From assembly GCF_008923245.1 (NCBI RefSeq), contig NZ_WBOS01000001.1, forward strand, positions 62,001 through 126,000: a DNA stretch of 64,000 nucleotides. Direction: 5' to 3'. Positions 52,308 through 60,768 of the stretch are shown here, one piece after another. How positions within the stretch are numbered: position 1 is the first letter of the stretch; each line of letters starts with the position of its first letter. The stretch comes from Cytobacillus depressus. GTDB taxonomy: Bacteria > Bacillota > Bacilli > Bacillales > Cytobacillaceae. A model generated the notes under the pieces. That model was not told the DNA's origin. It saw nothing but the letters and a program-made list of their open reading frames with translations, and searched no databases. A program made the translations under genes and the position numbers.

Positions 52308-54656
52308 TTAACTCATACTCATTTCTAGTTCTTCAACTCTCTTCTCAACATATTTCCGATCTTTTTGCGCGTGGAAGGTTTCGGCTTTTTCAACAATAAT
52401 CGAAGTATTGTACTCTGGAATCTCTGCGTATTTCTCATAAACACCTTTTGGTAATAGCACATTCCCTTCTGGCCAAAATACAGCGATATTACCAGATTTC
52501 ACATCTTCAAATTTTGCTCGGCCTTGTAAAGTGCCATAGCTATTAAAAGCAACGATGGAATCGCCTTCTTTAATATTTATTTGCTCCGCATCTACAGCAT
52601 TCATTAAAATATCATAGCGATCTGCTCCATTGAAAGGATCAGTCTCACTATAGATCATGGAATTAAACTGCTTTCCTCGTCTTGTTGTCACGTAAAACTG
52701 ACCTTCCGTTTTCCGCAGCTCCGGAATTTCAATAGCTAGCAAATTCCCTTTCCCGTCAGGTGTCGGACAATTTCCCCCCTCACATAACCAGGCACCACCC
52801 CACTGGAAAACATCTCCACGGTTTTTCAAATGCTGAATGCCATCATAATTTCGATTCGCGATGGAAATTTCATCACGGATTTCCTCCGCATGCGTAAATT
52901 CTATGAGATGCTTCTTATCCGGATATACTCGAGAAGCTAAATCAACATAAATTTCCCACTCTGATCTTGCTTCCTCAATTCTTGGACCATTAATTTCTGG
53001 ACTAAAATAAACCATTCTTTCGGTACTAGTTGAAGTTCCTCCGCCGGGCTGTTCATATCGTGTCATCGCTGGAAGAACAATCACTTCTTCCTTCGCCTCA
53101 ACAAGAGTTGATGTATTAAAGATGATATCCTGATGTACACGAAGCTCAACGTTTTCAAGCACTTCCTTAATAAAATCCGGATCTGGCATTGTTTCTAAAA
53201 AGTTTCCTCCACTCGTATAAAAGAGCTTAACCTTCCGTTCATGATTCTCAGGAAGCATAACATTTTCCAACGTCTGTCCAACCGTATCTCCCTGCCATCT
53301 CGGAACCCCGAAGCCCCATAAATATTCCATCCGCTTAGCATTCAGCTCATCAAAATCACTTCCAGGAAGAACGAACGGATCTGCTCCCATTTCACCTGAG
53401 CCTTGCACTCCACTATGGCCGCGTATTGGCATTACTCCACAGTGCTCTCTGCCGATAAAACCACGCAGCATCGCAAGATTAGCAACCTGAGAAATATTAT
53501 CAGTAGCAAAGCGATGCTGTGTCAGCCCCATACTCCAAATGAATACACCAGATTTTGATTTTGCTAATAGCTCGGCAAACTCGTACATTCTCTCTTTTGT
53601 TAAACCAGATGATTGTTCGAGAAGCGCCCAATCTTGATTCTCAATATGGTTTTTCAGCTCTGAAAAACCATTCGTATGTTCATTGACAAATTCATGGTCA
53701 ATCGCAGAGCCCGGAACTTTTTCTTCCATTTCAAACCAATGTTTCATGACACCATTCATAAAGGCAATATCGCCGCCAATATTCACTTGATAGACATCAT
53801 CAACAATTTGCGTTCCAAACAACGCACTTTCTGGTACTGATGGAATCCAATAATTTTCCATAGCCGGTTCGCGATACGGGTTAATCATGATAATTTTTGT
53901 TCCCGCTTTCTTCGCGGCATACATATATTTCGTGGAAACAGGCTGATTATTTGCTGCTACGGAACCCCAGAAAATTAGGACATCTGTTCCAATCCAATCT
54001 TTGTAATTACAGCTAGAAGCGCCAATCCCTAGCGATCTTTTTAAAGCTGTTTTACTAGGGGAGTGACAGATCCGGGAAGCGTTATCAATATTATTCGTCC
54101 CAAGAAAGCGGGCGACCTTTGCTGCAGTATAATATACTTCATTCGTAATCCCTCTTGCTGTTAAATAGAAAGCAAGCTGTTTTGGATCGATTTTCTTTAT
54201 TTTAGTAGCAATTCTATCTAAAGCTTCGTCCCAAGTGATTCTCGTAAACTTCTTTTCTCCTTTTTTTCGTGAAAGCGGATATGGAATTCTCCCAAGCTTT
54301 CGCAGCTCAGTACTATCTAATTCTTGCATTTTTTCGATATTTTCCAGCCATGAAGGATCAATTGCTGGCATCGTATTCAATCGAAGAACATTTAATCTCG
54401 TTGTACAAAGGTGCGGGCCTGTTAACGTTTGATCATATAAACCGGAAACTCCGAGTGCACAGCCATCACATACTCCTTGTGTTAAAATTCGGAATGCATA
54501 GCCTAAGTTATCTTTATTATCCCACGCAACCTTCATTGTATCTCTAATATGATGGGGTTTTATTTTCCCAAGTCCCATTGGAGCTTTGCTCGCCCATAAA
54601 GATGGCTTAAGTGAAGTATCTAATTTCATTGGTCCCGTATGTTTTGTTGATGTCAT
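52308..54656 (-). CDS. FdhF/YdeP family molybdopterin oxidoreductase (formate-dehydrogenase-like)
   Basis: A 782-residue protein of the YdeP type. The N-terminus has GVCDGCALGVSG with an iron-sulfur pattern different from classical FDH. ASRICHSPSKTALKRSLGIG places a Cys where fdhF has Sec. GHSGVQGSGEMGADPFVLPG and the C-terminal dinucleotide-binding domain follow. It probably carries Mo-bis-MGD; reported roles of the family are formate oxidation and acid-stress tolerance, and the substrate is unproven. The start is ATG 54656, nine bases after AAAGGAG; earlier in-frame starts run into the leader terminator. FdhD, a formate-type transporter and DUF2294 lie next to it. Confidence 0.82.
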   Translation of the reverse strand: MTSTKHTGPMKLDTSLKPSLWASKAPMGLGKIKPHHIRDTMKVAWDNKDNLGYAFRILTQGVCDGCALGVSGLYDQTLTGPHLCTTRLNVLRLNTMPAIDPSWLENIEKMQELDSTELRKLGRIPYPLSRKKGEKKFTRITWDEALDRIATKIKKIDPKQLAFYLTARGITNEVYYTAAKVARFLGTNNIDNASRICHSPSKTALKRSLGIGASSCNYKDWIGTDVLIFWGSVAANNQPVSTKYMYAAKKAGTKIIMINPYREPAMENYWIPSVPESALFGTQIVDDVYQVNIGGDIAFMNGVMKHWFEMEEKVPGSAIDHEFVNEHTNGFSELKNHIENQDWALLEQSSGLTKERMYEFAELLAKSKSGVFIWSMGLTQHRFATDNISQVANLAMLRGFIGREHCGVMPIRGHSGVQGSGEMGADPFVLPGSDFDELNAKRMEYLWGFGVPRWQGDTVGQTLENVMLPENHERKVKLFYTSGGNFLETMPDPDFIKEVLENVELRVHQDIIFNTSTLVEAKEEVIVLPAMTRYEQPGGGTSTSTERMVYFSPEINGPRIEEARSEWEIYVDLASRVYPDKKHLIEFTHAEEIRDEISIANRNYDGIQHLKNRGDVFQWGGAWLCEGGNCPTPDGKGNLLAIEIPELRKTEGQFYVTTRRGKQFNSMIYSETDPFNGADRYDILMNAVDAEQINIKEGDSIVAFNSYGTLQGRAKFEDVKSGNIAVFWPEGNVLLPKGVYEKYAEIPEYNTSIIVEKAETFHAQKDRKYVEKRVEELEMSMS

Positions 54657-54704
54657 GACATTATGCTCCTTTATCATTCTTAATCTAGTTGGTAATTTTT
54701 TCCA

Positions 54705-54790
54705 TAAAAACACAAAAACCACCAACACAGATAAAAATTGTGTTTGGTGGTTAGTCTTTAGCAGGATCGCTACCAAGTGCCAACTTCCGG
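54705..54790 (-). promoter_or_regulatory. Structured leader with conserved motif and terminator, upstream of the FdhF/YdeP gene
   Basis: Read on the - strand: GUUGG (54784-54780), then GUAGCGAUCCUGCU, then CUAACC (54754-54749). GUUGG can pair with CUAAC, and UAGC with GCUA around GAUCCU. The terminator stem that follows (54752-54739 with 54729-54717, then a U-rich tail) begins inside CUAACC, so the two structures exclude each other. The same motif and arrangement occur at 56551-56650. This may be a riboswitch or protein-bound attenuator; it could also act simply as the terminator of the DUF2294 gene. Confidence 0.65.
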
Positions 54791-54794
54791 TTGA

Positions 54795-55157
54795 CTATTT
54801 AGTTTTAAACATTTCTTCAATATTTTTATCAAAAACAAACACCGACATGCCAAAATCTCTTTCAATATCGATATCGACAAAGAGGTCGATGAGCTTTGAT
54901 TGTAAGAAATTCTCCATTTCAATCGGCTGATTTTTCTTATACATGTCCTTCACCATTTCAGTTCTGGCTGCACGAAGCATCTGCTTCCCATCATCAGCAC
55001 TTGCAATAAATTTTTCAACTGGCGAAAGATTTCCTTCCATTTCACATATCGCCCAATTTTTGCAAAAAGTAGTTGTTACTTTGCCAGGACCTTTACCCAT
55101 ATGTTTTTTTCGGAAAGAACGTACAAGATTGCTAAATTCTGCTTCATATTTGTTCAT
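54795..55157 (-). CDS. DUF2294 family protein
   Basis: A 120-residue soluble protein, MNKYEAEFSNLVRSFRKKHM...GKGPGKVTTTFCKNWAICEMEGNLSPVEKFI, matching the DUF2294 family, in which the GxGP block and the C/N-W segment are conserved. The function is not known. It lies between the OFA-type transporter and the FdhF/YdeP enzyme, all on the - strand, so a role in formate or CO2/bicarbonate-related metabolism is only a guess. AAAGGATT precedes ATG 55157. Confidence 0.75.
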   Translation of the reverse strand: MNKYEAEFSNLVRSFRKKHMGKGPGKVTTTFCKNWAICEMEGNLSPVEKFIASADDGKQMLRAARTEMVKDMYKKNQPIEMENFLQSKLIDLFVDIDIERDFGMSVFVFDKNIEEMFKTK

Positions 55158-55259
55158 GCTATTTCAATCCTTTAATTCCAATATAAGAGAATCTAATTGC
55201 TACCTATAGTTGAAATAATCATACTACTATACTTAGTTAATCAATAATTCATAAAATTG

Positions 55260-56522
55260 TCAAACCGCAACTTCATTCCCTTGCATTTGTTTTTCTCGAA
55301 GCTTTTTAATATCGATTCTAATAAGGATTGAAATCGTTAAAGCTACGGCAAACATTCCTGCAAATACCATTAAACTTTGGGAATAGGATCCTGTCGTTTC
55401 TCTTATCCAAGAGGCAAACATTGGTCCTGCCAGCCCAGCCGCAGACCATGCTGTCAAAATATATCCATGAATGGCACCGAGCTGTTTTGTTCCAAATAAG
55501 TCGCCAATATAAGCTGGGATTGCAGAGAAACCACCTCCATAACATGTATAAATAACGGCTAATAAAATTTGGAAAAGTAGCGGATTGGTTGTCATTGTTA
55601 CTAATGGAAATGCAATTACTTGGATAACAAAAAATGTAGTATAAGTATTTGGTCGACCTATAAAATCCGAGATAGATGCCCAGCCTATTCTTCCAAGACC
55701 GTTAAAGGCACCTAGCACACCAACAAGTGCTGCTGCAGCAATTGGATTCAGTCCAATACTTTCCTGTGCGAGTGGTGAAGCAGCAGAAATTATGGCAATA
55801 CCGCAAGTAACATTAATAAAGAGCATCAGCCATAAATAATAAAATCTCTTCGTTTTTATCGCTTCATTTGCTGTTAATTGGGATAAATCTTGTTTAAGGG
55901 CTTTAGTACCAGCTTTTATTTTTTCCTGGAAACCAGCAGGCACCCATCCCTCTTTCGGAGGGGCAAGATACAAGGAAGAAATCATCATAATGAGGAAGTA
56001 GGAGATTCCAAGAATATAAAAAGTGTTAGCAATTCCAACAGCATCTATTAAGCTTTGCATAATCGGACTACTGATTAGGGCTGCAAAGCCGAAACCCATA
56101 ATGGCAAGGCCTGTCGCTAATCCTCTTCGGTCCGGAAACCACTTTACAAGTGTTGAAACAGGAGCAATATACCCAACTCCAAGTCCAATCCCACCAAGAA
56201 CCCCATAAAAAATATACAATAATGGCAATGAGGCTAAGTTTATCGCTAATCCTGAACCAATGGTTCCAACGCCAAAGAAGATCGCTGCCAACATCCCCGC
56301 TTTTTTCGGTCCATATTTTTCAACAAAATGGCCTAAAAATGCTGCGGATAAACCAAGAAATAAAATCGCTAAACTAAATGTAAAACTAACTTCTGTTAAC
56401 TCCCATCCAAATTGAGCGACAATTGGCTTAGTAAAAACACTCCATGCGTATACAGATCCGATAGAAATATGAATTCCTACCGCAGAGGCTGCAATCAGCC
56501 ATCTGTTTTTCACTTTTTCCAT
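55260..56522 (-). CDS. MFS transporter, oxalate/formate antiporter (OFA) family
   Basis: A 420-residue protein with 12 predicted membrane helices. The N-terminus MEKVKNRWLIAASAVGIHIS followed by IGSVYAWSVFTKPI is typical of OFA proteins, as are GYIAPVSTLVKWFPDRRGLATG (about 121-142) and the second-half GRIGWASISDFIGR loop. The family exchanges small carboxylates such as oxalate, formate or pyruvate. Next to formate-dehydrogenase-type genes, formate is the natural candidate. A leader of the same type as that of the FdhF/YdeP gene precedes it. Confidence 0.82.
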   Translation of the reverse strand: MEKVKNRWLIAASAVGIHISIGSVYAWSVFTKPIVAQFGWELTEVSFTFSLAILFLGLSAAFLGHFVEKYGPKKAGMLAAIFFGVGTIGSGLAINLASLPLLYIFYGVLGGIGLGVGYIAPVSTLVKWFPDRRGLATGLAIMGFGFAALISSPIMQSLIDAVGIANTFYILGISYFLIMMISSLYLAPPKEGWVPAGFQEKIKAGTKALKQDLSQLTANEAIKTKRFYYLWLMLFINVTCGIAIISAASPLAQESIGLNPIAAAALVGVLGAFNGLGRIGWASISDFIGRPNTYTTFFVIQVIAFPLVTMTTNPLLFQILLAVIYTCYGGGFSAIPAYIGDLFGTKQLGAIHGYILTAWSAAGLAGPMFASWIRETTGSYSQSLMVFAGMFAVALTISILIRIDIKKLREKQMQGNEVAV

Positions 56523-56550
56523 CCACTCTACACCTCGTTTTATTGATTTA

Positions 56551-56650
56551 ATAAAAATAAACCGCCAATCCCCCTTGTCTCATAGACATTGGTAGGGATT
56601 GACGGTTAGCTACCAGCAGGAACGCTACTATACACCAACAGTTAATCGCT
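56551..56650 (-). promoter_or_regulatory. Structured leader with the same conserved motif, upstream of the OFA transporter
   Basis: Read on the - strand: GUUGG (56639-56635), then GUAGCGUUCCUGCU, then CUAACC (56609-56604). Directly overlapping CUAACC, a terminator forms from AACCGUCAAUCCC (56607-56595) and GGGGAUUGGCGGUU (56573-56560), followed by UAUUUUUAU. In the spans compared with the 54705-54790 leader, most positions of the first part are identical, while the terminator stems differ in sequence but keep pairing. The gene starts 30-40 bases further on. Confidence 0.68.
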
Positions 56651-56867
56651 TACATAAAATATTTTACAAATATTAACCGACGACAGGTCCGCTATCTCGC
56701 ATCAATAATTGTTACAACTTTATGAACTTTTCTAAATATTAACATCTTTTTAATTTGCTTACAACTCTTTTTCTTTTTTTATAATGGTAATATTATTTAC
56801 TATTGATATATTAAGTGATTGTGCTAATATTTTGGTAAATATACTGACGGTTCGGCAGGTGAGTAAA

Positions 56868-57656
56868 ATGAAAGATCAGCTCAAAAATAGTCAACAAATA
56901 TATCGATTTGAGAATGGTATTTTACAAGAACAGTTTGATGAAATTGTAGTCGAACAGCCTTTAACAATCATGTTAAATGGGGAAGAATTTGCAACGATGG
57001 TTTGTTCACCAGAGCATCTTGAAGAATTAACGATCGGCTTTCTTGCATCGGAAGGATTTATTCGTCAAGAGGAAGAGATAAAAAGTATTTCAATCGATGA
57101 AAGTAAAGGCATTGCCTATATAGACTTGCTAGTTCCTGTTACGACTAGCCATGAGTTTCATTCAAAACGGTTTATTGGCTCATGCTGTGGGAAAAGCAGG
57201 CAGTTCTATTTTCATAATGATGCCCGTACTGCGAAAACATCCACTTCCAAAATAACGATAACACCTGATCAATGCCTTAACATTATGAAGCAGCTGCAGG
57301 ATAGCAGTGTGACATTCCAGGAAACCGGCGGCGTGCATAATGCTGCATTGTTTTCCGGTGAGATAATGGTAGTTAACCGCACAGATATCGGGCGGCATAA
57401 CGCACTAGATAAAATTTATGGCTATTGTATTCAAAATAAAATTTCCGTTCGCGATAAAATTATTGCCTTTAGCGGCAGAATTTCATCTGAAGTGTTATTG
57501 AAGGCTGCCAAAATTGGTGTAGGCATCATTCTTTCAAAATCAGCTCCTACTAATCTGGCCATTCAGCTGGCGGAGGACTTAAATATTACTGCTGTTGGAT
57601 TTATCCGTGGCAATTCATTTAATGTGTATTCACATCCTTCTAGAATAGTAGAATAG
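56868..57656 (+). CDS. fdhD: Formate dehydrogenase accessory sulfurtransferase FdhD
   Basis: A 262-residue protein of the FdhD family: VEQPLTIMLNGEEFATMVCSPEHLEELTIGFLASEGFI at the N-terminus, TGGVHNAALF (about 163) and RTDIGRHNALDKIYG (about 180-195). FdhD delivers sulfur from the cysteine desulfurase to the Mo-cofactor of formate dehydrogenase. In E. coli a CxxC loop is needed; here the same place reads RFIGSCCGKSR, with two adjacent Cys. The start is ATG 56868, behind AGGTGAG. It is divergent from the OFA transporter and can serve both formate-dehydrogenase-type enzymes in the window. Confidence 0.9.
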   Translation: MKDQLKNSQQIYRFENGILQEQFDEIVVEQPLTIMLNGEEFATMVCSPEHLEELTIGFLASEGFIRQEEEIKSISIDESKGIAYIDLLVPVTTSHEFHSKRFIGSCCGKSRQFYFHNDARTAKTSTSKITITPDQCLNIMKQLQDSSVTFQETGGVHNAALFSGEIMVVNRTDIGRHNALDKIYGYCIQNKISVRDKIIAFSGRISSEVLLKAAKIGVGIILSKSAPTNLAIQLAEDLNITAVGFIRGNSFNVYSHPSRIVE

Positions 57657-57702
57657 GAATACGATAATTATGCTCGTCATCAGATTCGCTTTTTCCAATA
57701 TT

Positions 57703-57742
57703 AATATTCCCCTGACTATTTATACAGGGGAATATCTTTTTT
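57703..57742 (+). terminator. Terminator of fdhD
   Basis: AATATTCCCCTG (57703-57714) pairs with CAGGGGAATAT (57725-57735), followed by CTTTTTTA. It overlaps the end of the convergent gene. Confidence 0.83.
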
Positions 57743-58391
57743 AACATTGAAAAGCGGCTGGGAATTGCTTAATGATGCCAGATGTAAATACATCTGCCAT
57801 TCCTAAAGCCTGTTTTTGTATTTGGTCATAAACCGCAATATCTGCGGCAAAGTTTTTGTTTATCATATATACAGCCTCTAATTTTGTAAGTCTGAGATGT
57901 TCATAAAACATTTCCCTTACATCCTTAACTGGCCAATTTGGATTTATCGTGTTCATAAAAGTCCCTATTTTATCTGCGTTAGCATACCACTTTTTTTCAG
58001 CGATGGCTGCCGCTTTGGCATCACCTGCTGCAGCAGCAGTTACCAAATCTGCGGCAAGGATTAAATGTTCCCTGATTAATCGGCCGAAGCGATCTCCAAT
58101 TTCAGCTCCATAATATTTTCGAAAAGCATTCCCCATATCCGTTGCATTTTGGAAAAGTCTCTTTATGACAAAATCTTTATCAGGAAGTTTAAAAACGATG
58201 CTGATAATCGCCATTCTTGTCCATGCAATATGTTCCTCCCAAAGTAAACGCATGAAGTTATTTAAATCCATTTCAGCTTTACTGACACATAAATTTGCAC
58301 GGTAATTTGGGTGAAAAGAAGCAGTTGAATAATGAGGGATTATACCTCTTCTAACGTTGTCGGCATACATGGCTTGATGATGAGAGTACAT
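57741..58391 (-). CDS. Helical protein of unknown function (often mislabelled acetylglutamate kinase)
   Basis: A 216-residue, mostly helical protein: NFMRLLWEEHIAWTRMAIISIVFKLPD in the middle, then VKDVREMFYEHLRLTKLEAVYMINKNF near the end. No kinase motif is visible. I have seen this family carried under the name acetylglutamate kinase in databases, which the sequence does not support. The Trp/His/Glu pattern LWEEHIAWTR and FYEHLRLTKLEA may be two related helical-bundle halves. The start is ATG 58391, nine bases after AGAGGAG. It is monocistronic; the function is unknown. Confidence 0.65.
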   Translation of the reverse strand: MYSHHQAMYADNVRRGIIPHYSTASFHPNYRANLCVSKAEMDLNNFMRLLWEEHIAWTRMAIISIVFKLPDKDFVIKRLFQNATDMGNAFRKYYGAEIGDRFGRLIREHLILAADLVTAAAAGDAKAAAIAEKKWYANADKIGTFMNTINPNWPVKDVREMFYEHLRLTKLEAVYMINKNFAADIAVYDQIQKQALGMADVFTSGIIKQFPAAFQC

Positions 58392-58530
58392 AGATGGAAC
58401 TCCTCTTTTCGCATTTTTATACATATGTTATGGGTAAAAGGCCAAAAGTGTTTCACCTTGAAATAGGCTAAAACTACTGATTGAAGTTTCACTATATATC
58501 GTCTATGTATAACCCACTTAACAAATTATA

Positions 58531-59391
58531 TTAATTGTTTAAGTAAGGTCTAAGTATTTTCATCGCATCATTCAGCTTTTCGGCATTTTTTCTGTACATT
58601 TTTTTAACTTCCTCAGAATCTGTTTCTAATTCAAAAATCTCCATATCTGCTTGGCATTTTTTCAGCATTGCCATTAAAAGTGGTCTCGTTTGTGGCGTAG
58701 GCTGCTGAATTTTATCATCGTAAAGATCAACCGTTAAATCTCCATACGAATCCACTTGACCATAAAAGACATTATCAATTGTAACTTCTAGCTTATCTAA
58801 TTCATCAAGAAGCCATTTTCTAGTTTTCCCTGCAGAGGAAAGGGAGTCATGGACGATATTTCCGTCTCGTATTACTGTTTGTGGTACTTTATCATTCGCT
58901 ACCTTTATATTAAGATCTTTAAAAGTTAATGGCCTATTTTCCTTTTTTAATAACACACTTAAGTCACCTGTCTGTTCTAATACGGCAAACTCTACATCTG
59001 CTATATTAAATACATCTTTTTTTCTAAGCAATGTAGTAAGCTGATCTGTCGAATATTTTTCCTTTTTTAAGTTATCCTCCATTATTTTCCCATTTTTTAT
59101 AAAAATGCTTCCTTTTCCTTCAACAAAATCACGAAATGAATTGCTTTTTAAAGAAATAAAGCCAACCCCAATAGTTACTAATCCAAAAATACCTATGGCT
59201 ACTAAACCATGCCAAACATTACCGTCCAGTCCCATGATTACTTCGCCAGCAATACTGCCGATTGTGATTCCTGTGACATATTCGAAAAATGAAAGTTGGT
59301 AAATTTGCTTCTTCCCCATTATTTTTGTCAATACAAATAAGACTAAAAGAAAGAAAAAAGCGCGTATAATGATTTGACTCCATTCTGACAT
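58531..59391 (-). CDS. DUF421 family membrane protein (YetF-like)
   Basis: A 286-residue protein. Three N-terminal membrane helices include TKIMGKKQIYQLSFFEYVTGITIGSIAGE, the DUF421 hallmark. Two small beta-rich cytoplasmic domains follow, with GKIMEDNLKKEKYSTDQLTTLLRKKDVFNIADVEFAVLE. The function of the family is unknown, though members occur in spore SpoVA-type operons that affect heat resistance. Two DUF1657 genes directly upstream in the same direction support that link. The gene is close behind the DUF1657 gene (16 bp). Confidence 0.85.
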   Translation of the reverse strand: MSEWSQIIIRAFFFLLVLFVLTKIMGKKQIYQLSFFEYVTGITIGSIAGEVIMGLDGNVWHGLVAIGIFGLVTIGVGFISLKSNSFRDFVEGKGSIFIKNGKIMEDNLKKEKYSTDQLTTLLRKKDVFNIADVEFAVLEQTGDLSVLLKKENRPLTFKDLNIKVANDKVPQTVIRDGNIVHDSLSSAGKTRKWLLDELDKLEVTIDNVFYGQVDSYGDLTVDLYDDKIQQPTPQTRPLLMAMLKKCQADMEIFELETDSEEVKKMYRKNAEKLNDAMKILRPYLNN

Positions 59392-59407
59392 TTTATCACC
59401 TTTAATC

Positions 59408-59614
59408 TTAAGATTTCTTATATTGTGGTTCTTCTAAAATCATTTCACTCACGCGAACTTGAAGGTCTTTCTTAATCTCATTCATCATGTTCATCATCTC
59501 ATGAAACGTTTTTTGTGCCTCCGGATCTTGTGAATTTAATGCCAAAATCGAAAGTTGAGCTTCAATTCCTTTAATATTAGAAAGGCTTTGCTTTACATTA
59601 GAAATAACAGTCAT
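59408..59614 (-). CDS. DUF1657 small protein
   Basis: A 68-residue protein, MTVISNVKQSLSNIKGIEAQ... ending MILEEPQYKKS. It is a paralogue of the next gene upstream, sharing MTVI-VKQ at the start and EEPQY at the end. It is helical and cytoplasmic, of unknown function. The start is ATG 59614, eight bases after GGGAG. Such genes flank spoVA-type genes in mobile heat-resistance operons. Confidence 0.82.
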   Translation of the reverse strand: MTVISNVKQSLSNIKGIEAQLSILALNSQDPEAQKTFHEMMNMMNEIKKDLQVRVSEMILEEPQYKKS

Positions 59615-59674
59615 GTCATTTACTCCCAATCTAAAAATGATGAAAAGGTTGGCTAAAAGCCAACCAGTAAAAGC

Positions 59675-59878
59675 CTATTGATTGTATTGCGGTTCTTCTT
59701 CTTGAATTTGCTGTAAGCGTGGCTCTACAGTGTCAATGACTGTTTGAGTTTGCTGTGCGCAAGTCTGGTATAATTGCTTAGCCTGTTGATTATCTGTTGC
59801 TAATGCAAATCCTTCAAAGCTCGCTTGAGCGCTTTTCAAACCCGCAATTGTTTGTTTAACTTGTGTGATTACTGTCAT
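59675..59878 (-). CDS. DUF1657 small protein
   Basis: A 67-residue protein, MTVITQVKQTIAGLKSAQAS... ending IQEEEPQYNQ, with the same layout as its downstream paralogue. It is the first gene of a three-gene unit, DUF1657-DUF1657-DUF421. The spoVAC/AD/AEb genes that lie between such genes in complete SpoVA2mob-type operons are absent here. Confidence 0.82.
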   Translation of the reverse strand: MTVITQVKQTIAGLKSAQASFEGFALATDNQQAKQLYQTCAQQTQTVIDTVEPRLQQIQEEEPQYNQ

Positions 59879-60053
59879 GGCTTTCCCTCTTTCTATAAAT
59901 ATTGACTTACAATAGATATTATTTCTTGTTTGCTTTTCTTTATTAATAATTATTTTGGTAAAATTAACTGGCCTTTATTGATAAGGAAATTTCAGTCTCT
60001 ATATGATGATAAATAAAATTCCAGATGAACGGTATGTGCATAATATTGAATAC

Positions 60054-60087
60054 AAAAAGCCGCTGTGTGATGAACAGCGGCCTTTTT
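60054..60087 (-). terminator. Terminator of the nitrilase/GNAT operon
   Basis: AAAAAGCCGCTG (60054-60065) pairs with CAGCGGCCTTTTT (60075-60087), just after the stop at 60093. Confidence 0.85.
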
Positions 60088-60092
60088 AATCA

Positions 60093-60764
60093 TTATAACG
60101 GTAGTAAATTGATTGTTTCTTTACCTTTAATTTCTTCTATCATTTGCACCCATTCTTGAGGCTTGTTTGTTAAGACTGAGTAATAGGTCGTTAAAAATTC
60201 TGCAACGAGTGCTGCTGAAATTTCGGAAACATTGTCATCAGTTGGCATAAAGCAAAAATCAAGCCCTTTAACTGCTTCGCCATCATTTTTCCACGATGGA
60301 TGGACATAGGATAGATCTAAACGCTTGTAGCCAAGATGGGATAAGACTTCACGACGTACGAATGGATTCATTGGTTTGACACCGCCAAACTCATGATCTT
60401 CAAGCTGATACGGGTCATAAATTTCAGCAAACATGCCAAACAGCACTTTCCCATTTTCTTTCGCTAATTCTTGGAGATCCTTTTCGCGATTACGCGCTAA
60501 AAATCTGCCTAAACTTAAGCCAGGGCGTCCGATTATAGTAAAATCTGTCATAGCGATATTCCAATCGGCATAATATCGATATTCTGTCGCCCCTACAACT
60601 TCATCGTTATGAACAGCGACAAATACTCTAATTCCTGGATCTTCTAATGGCTCTTTCCACAATTCAAATTCCAACACTTCTTCTGGTGGAAATACCTCTT
60701 TCATTAAATCATGCATTTGCACAAATAAAGGATCCTCAATACTCGTTATTCTCCGATATTCCAT
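60093..60764 (-). CDS. GNAT-like acetyltransferase domain protein
   Basis: A 223-residue protein. The N-terminal half resembles a GNAT fold (RVFVAVHNDEVVGATEYRYY, then LSLGRFLARNREKDLQELAKENG, about 50-100) but lacks a textbook acetyl-CoA loop. YVHPSWKNDGEAVKGLDFCFMP is characteristic of a Bacillus family found beside nitrilase genes. It is the third gene of a nitrilase-GNAT-GNAT operon, four bases after the second. Its substrate is unknown. Confidence 0.65.
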   Translation of the reverse strand: MEYRRITSIEDPLFVQMHDLMKEVFPPEEVLEFELWKEPLEDPGIRVFVAVHNDEVVGATEYRYYADWNIAMTDFTIIGRPGLSLGRFLARNREKDLQELAKENGKVLFGMFAEIYDPYQLEDHEFGGVKPMNPFVRREVLSHLGYKRLDLSYVHPSWKNDGEAVKGLDFCFMPTDDNVSEISAALVAEFLTTYYSVLTNKPQEWVQMIEEIKGKETINLLPL

Positions 60765-60768
60765 AGGA

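Noticed and set aside
54656..54776. Start of the FdhF/YdeP gene at 54776
   Set aside because: That extension would translate through the leader terminator hairpin; ATG 54656 has AAAGGAG at the right distance and gives the normal N-terminus.
57741..58391. Acetylglutamate kinase
   Set aside because: The name is attached to similar proteins in databases, but the sequence is all-helical without amino-acid kinase motifs and is not in an arginine operon.
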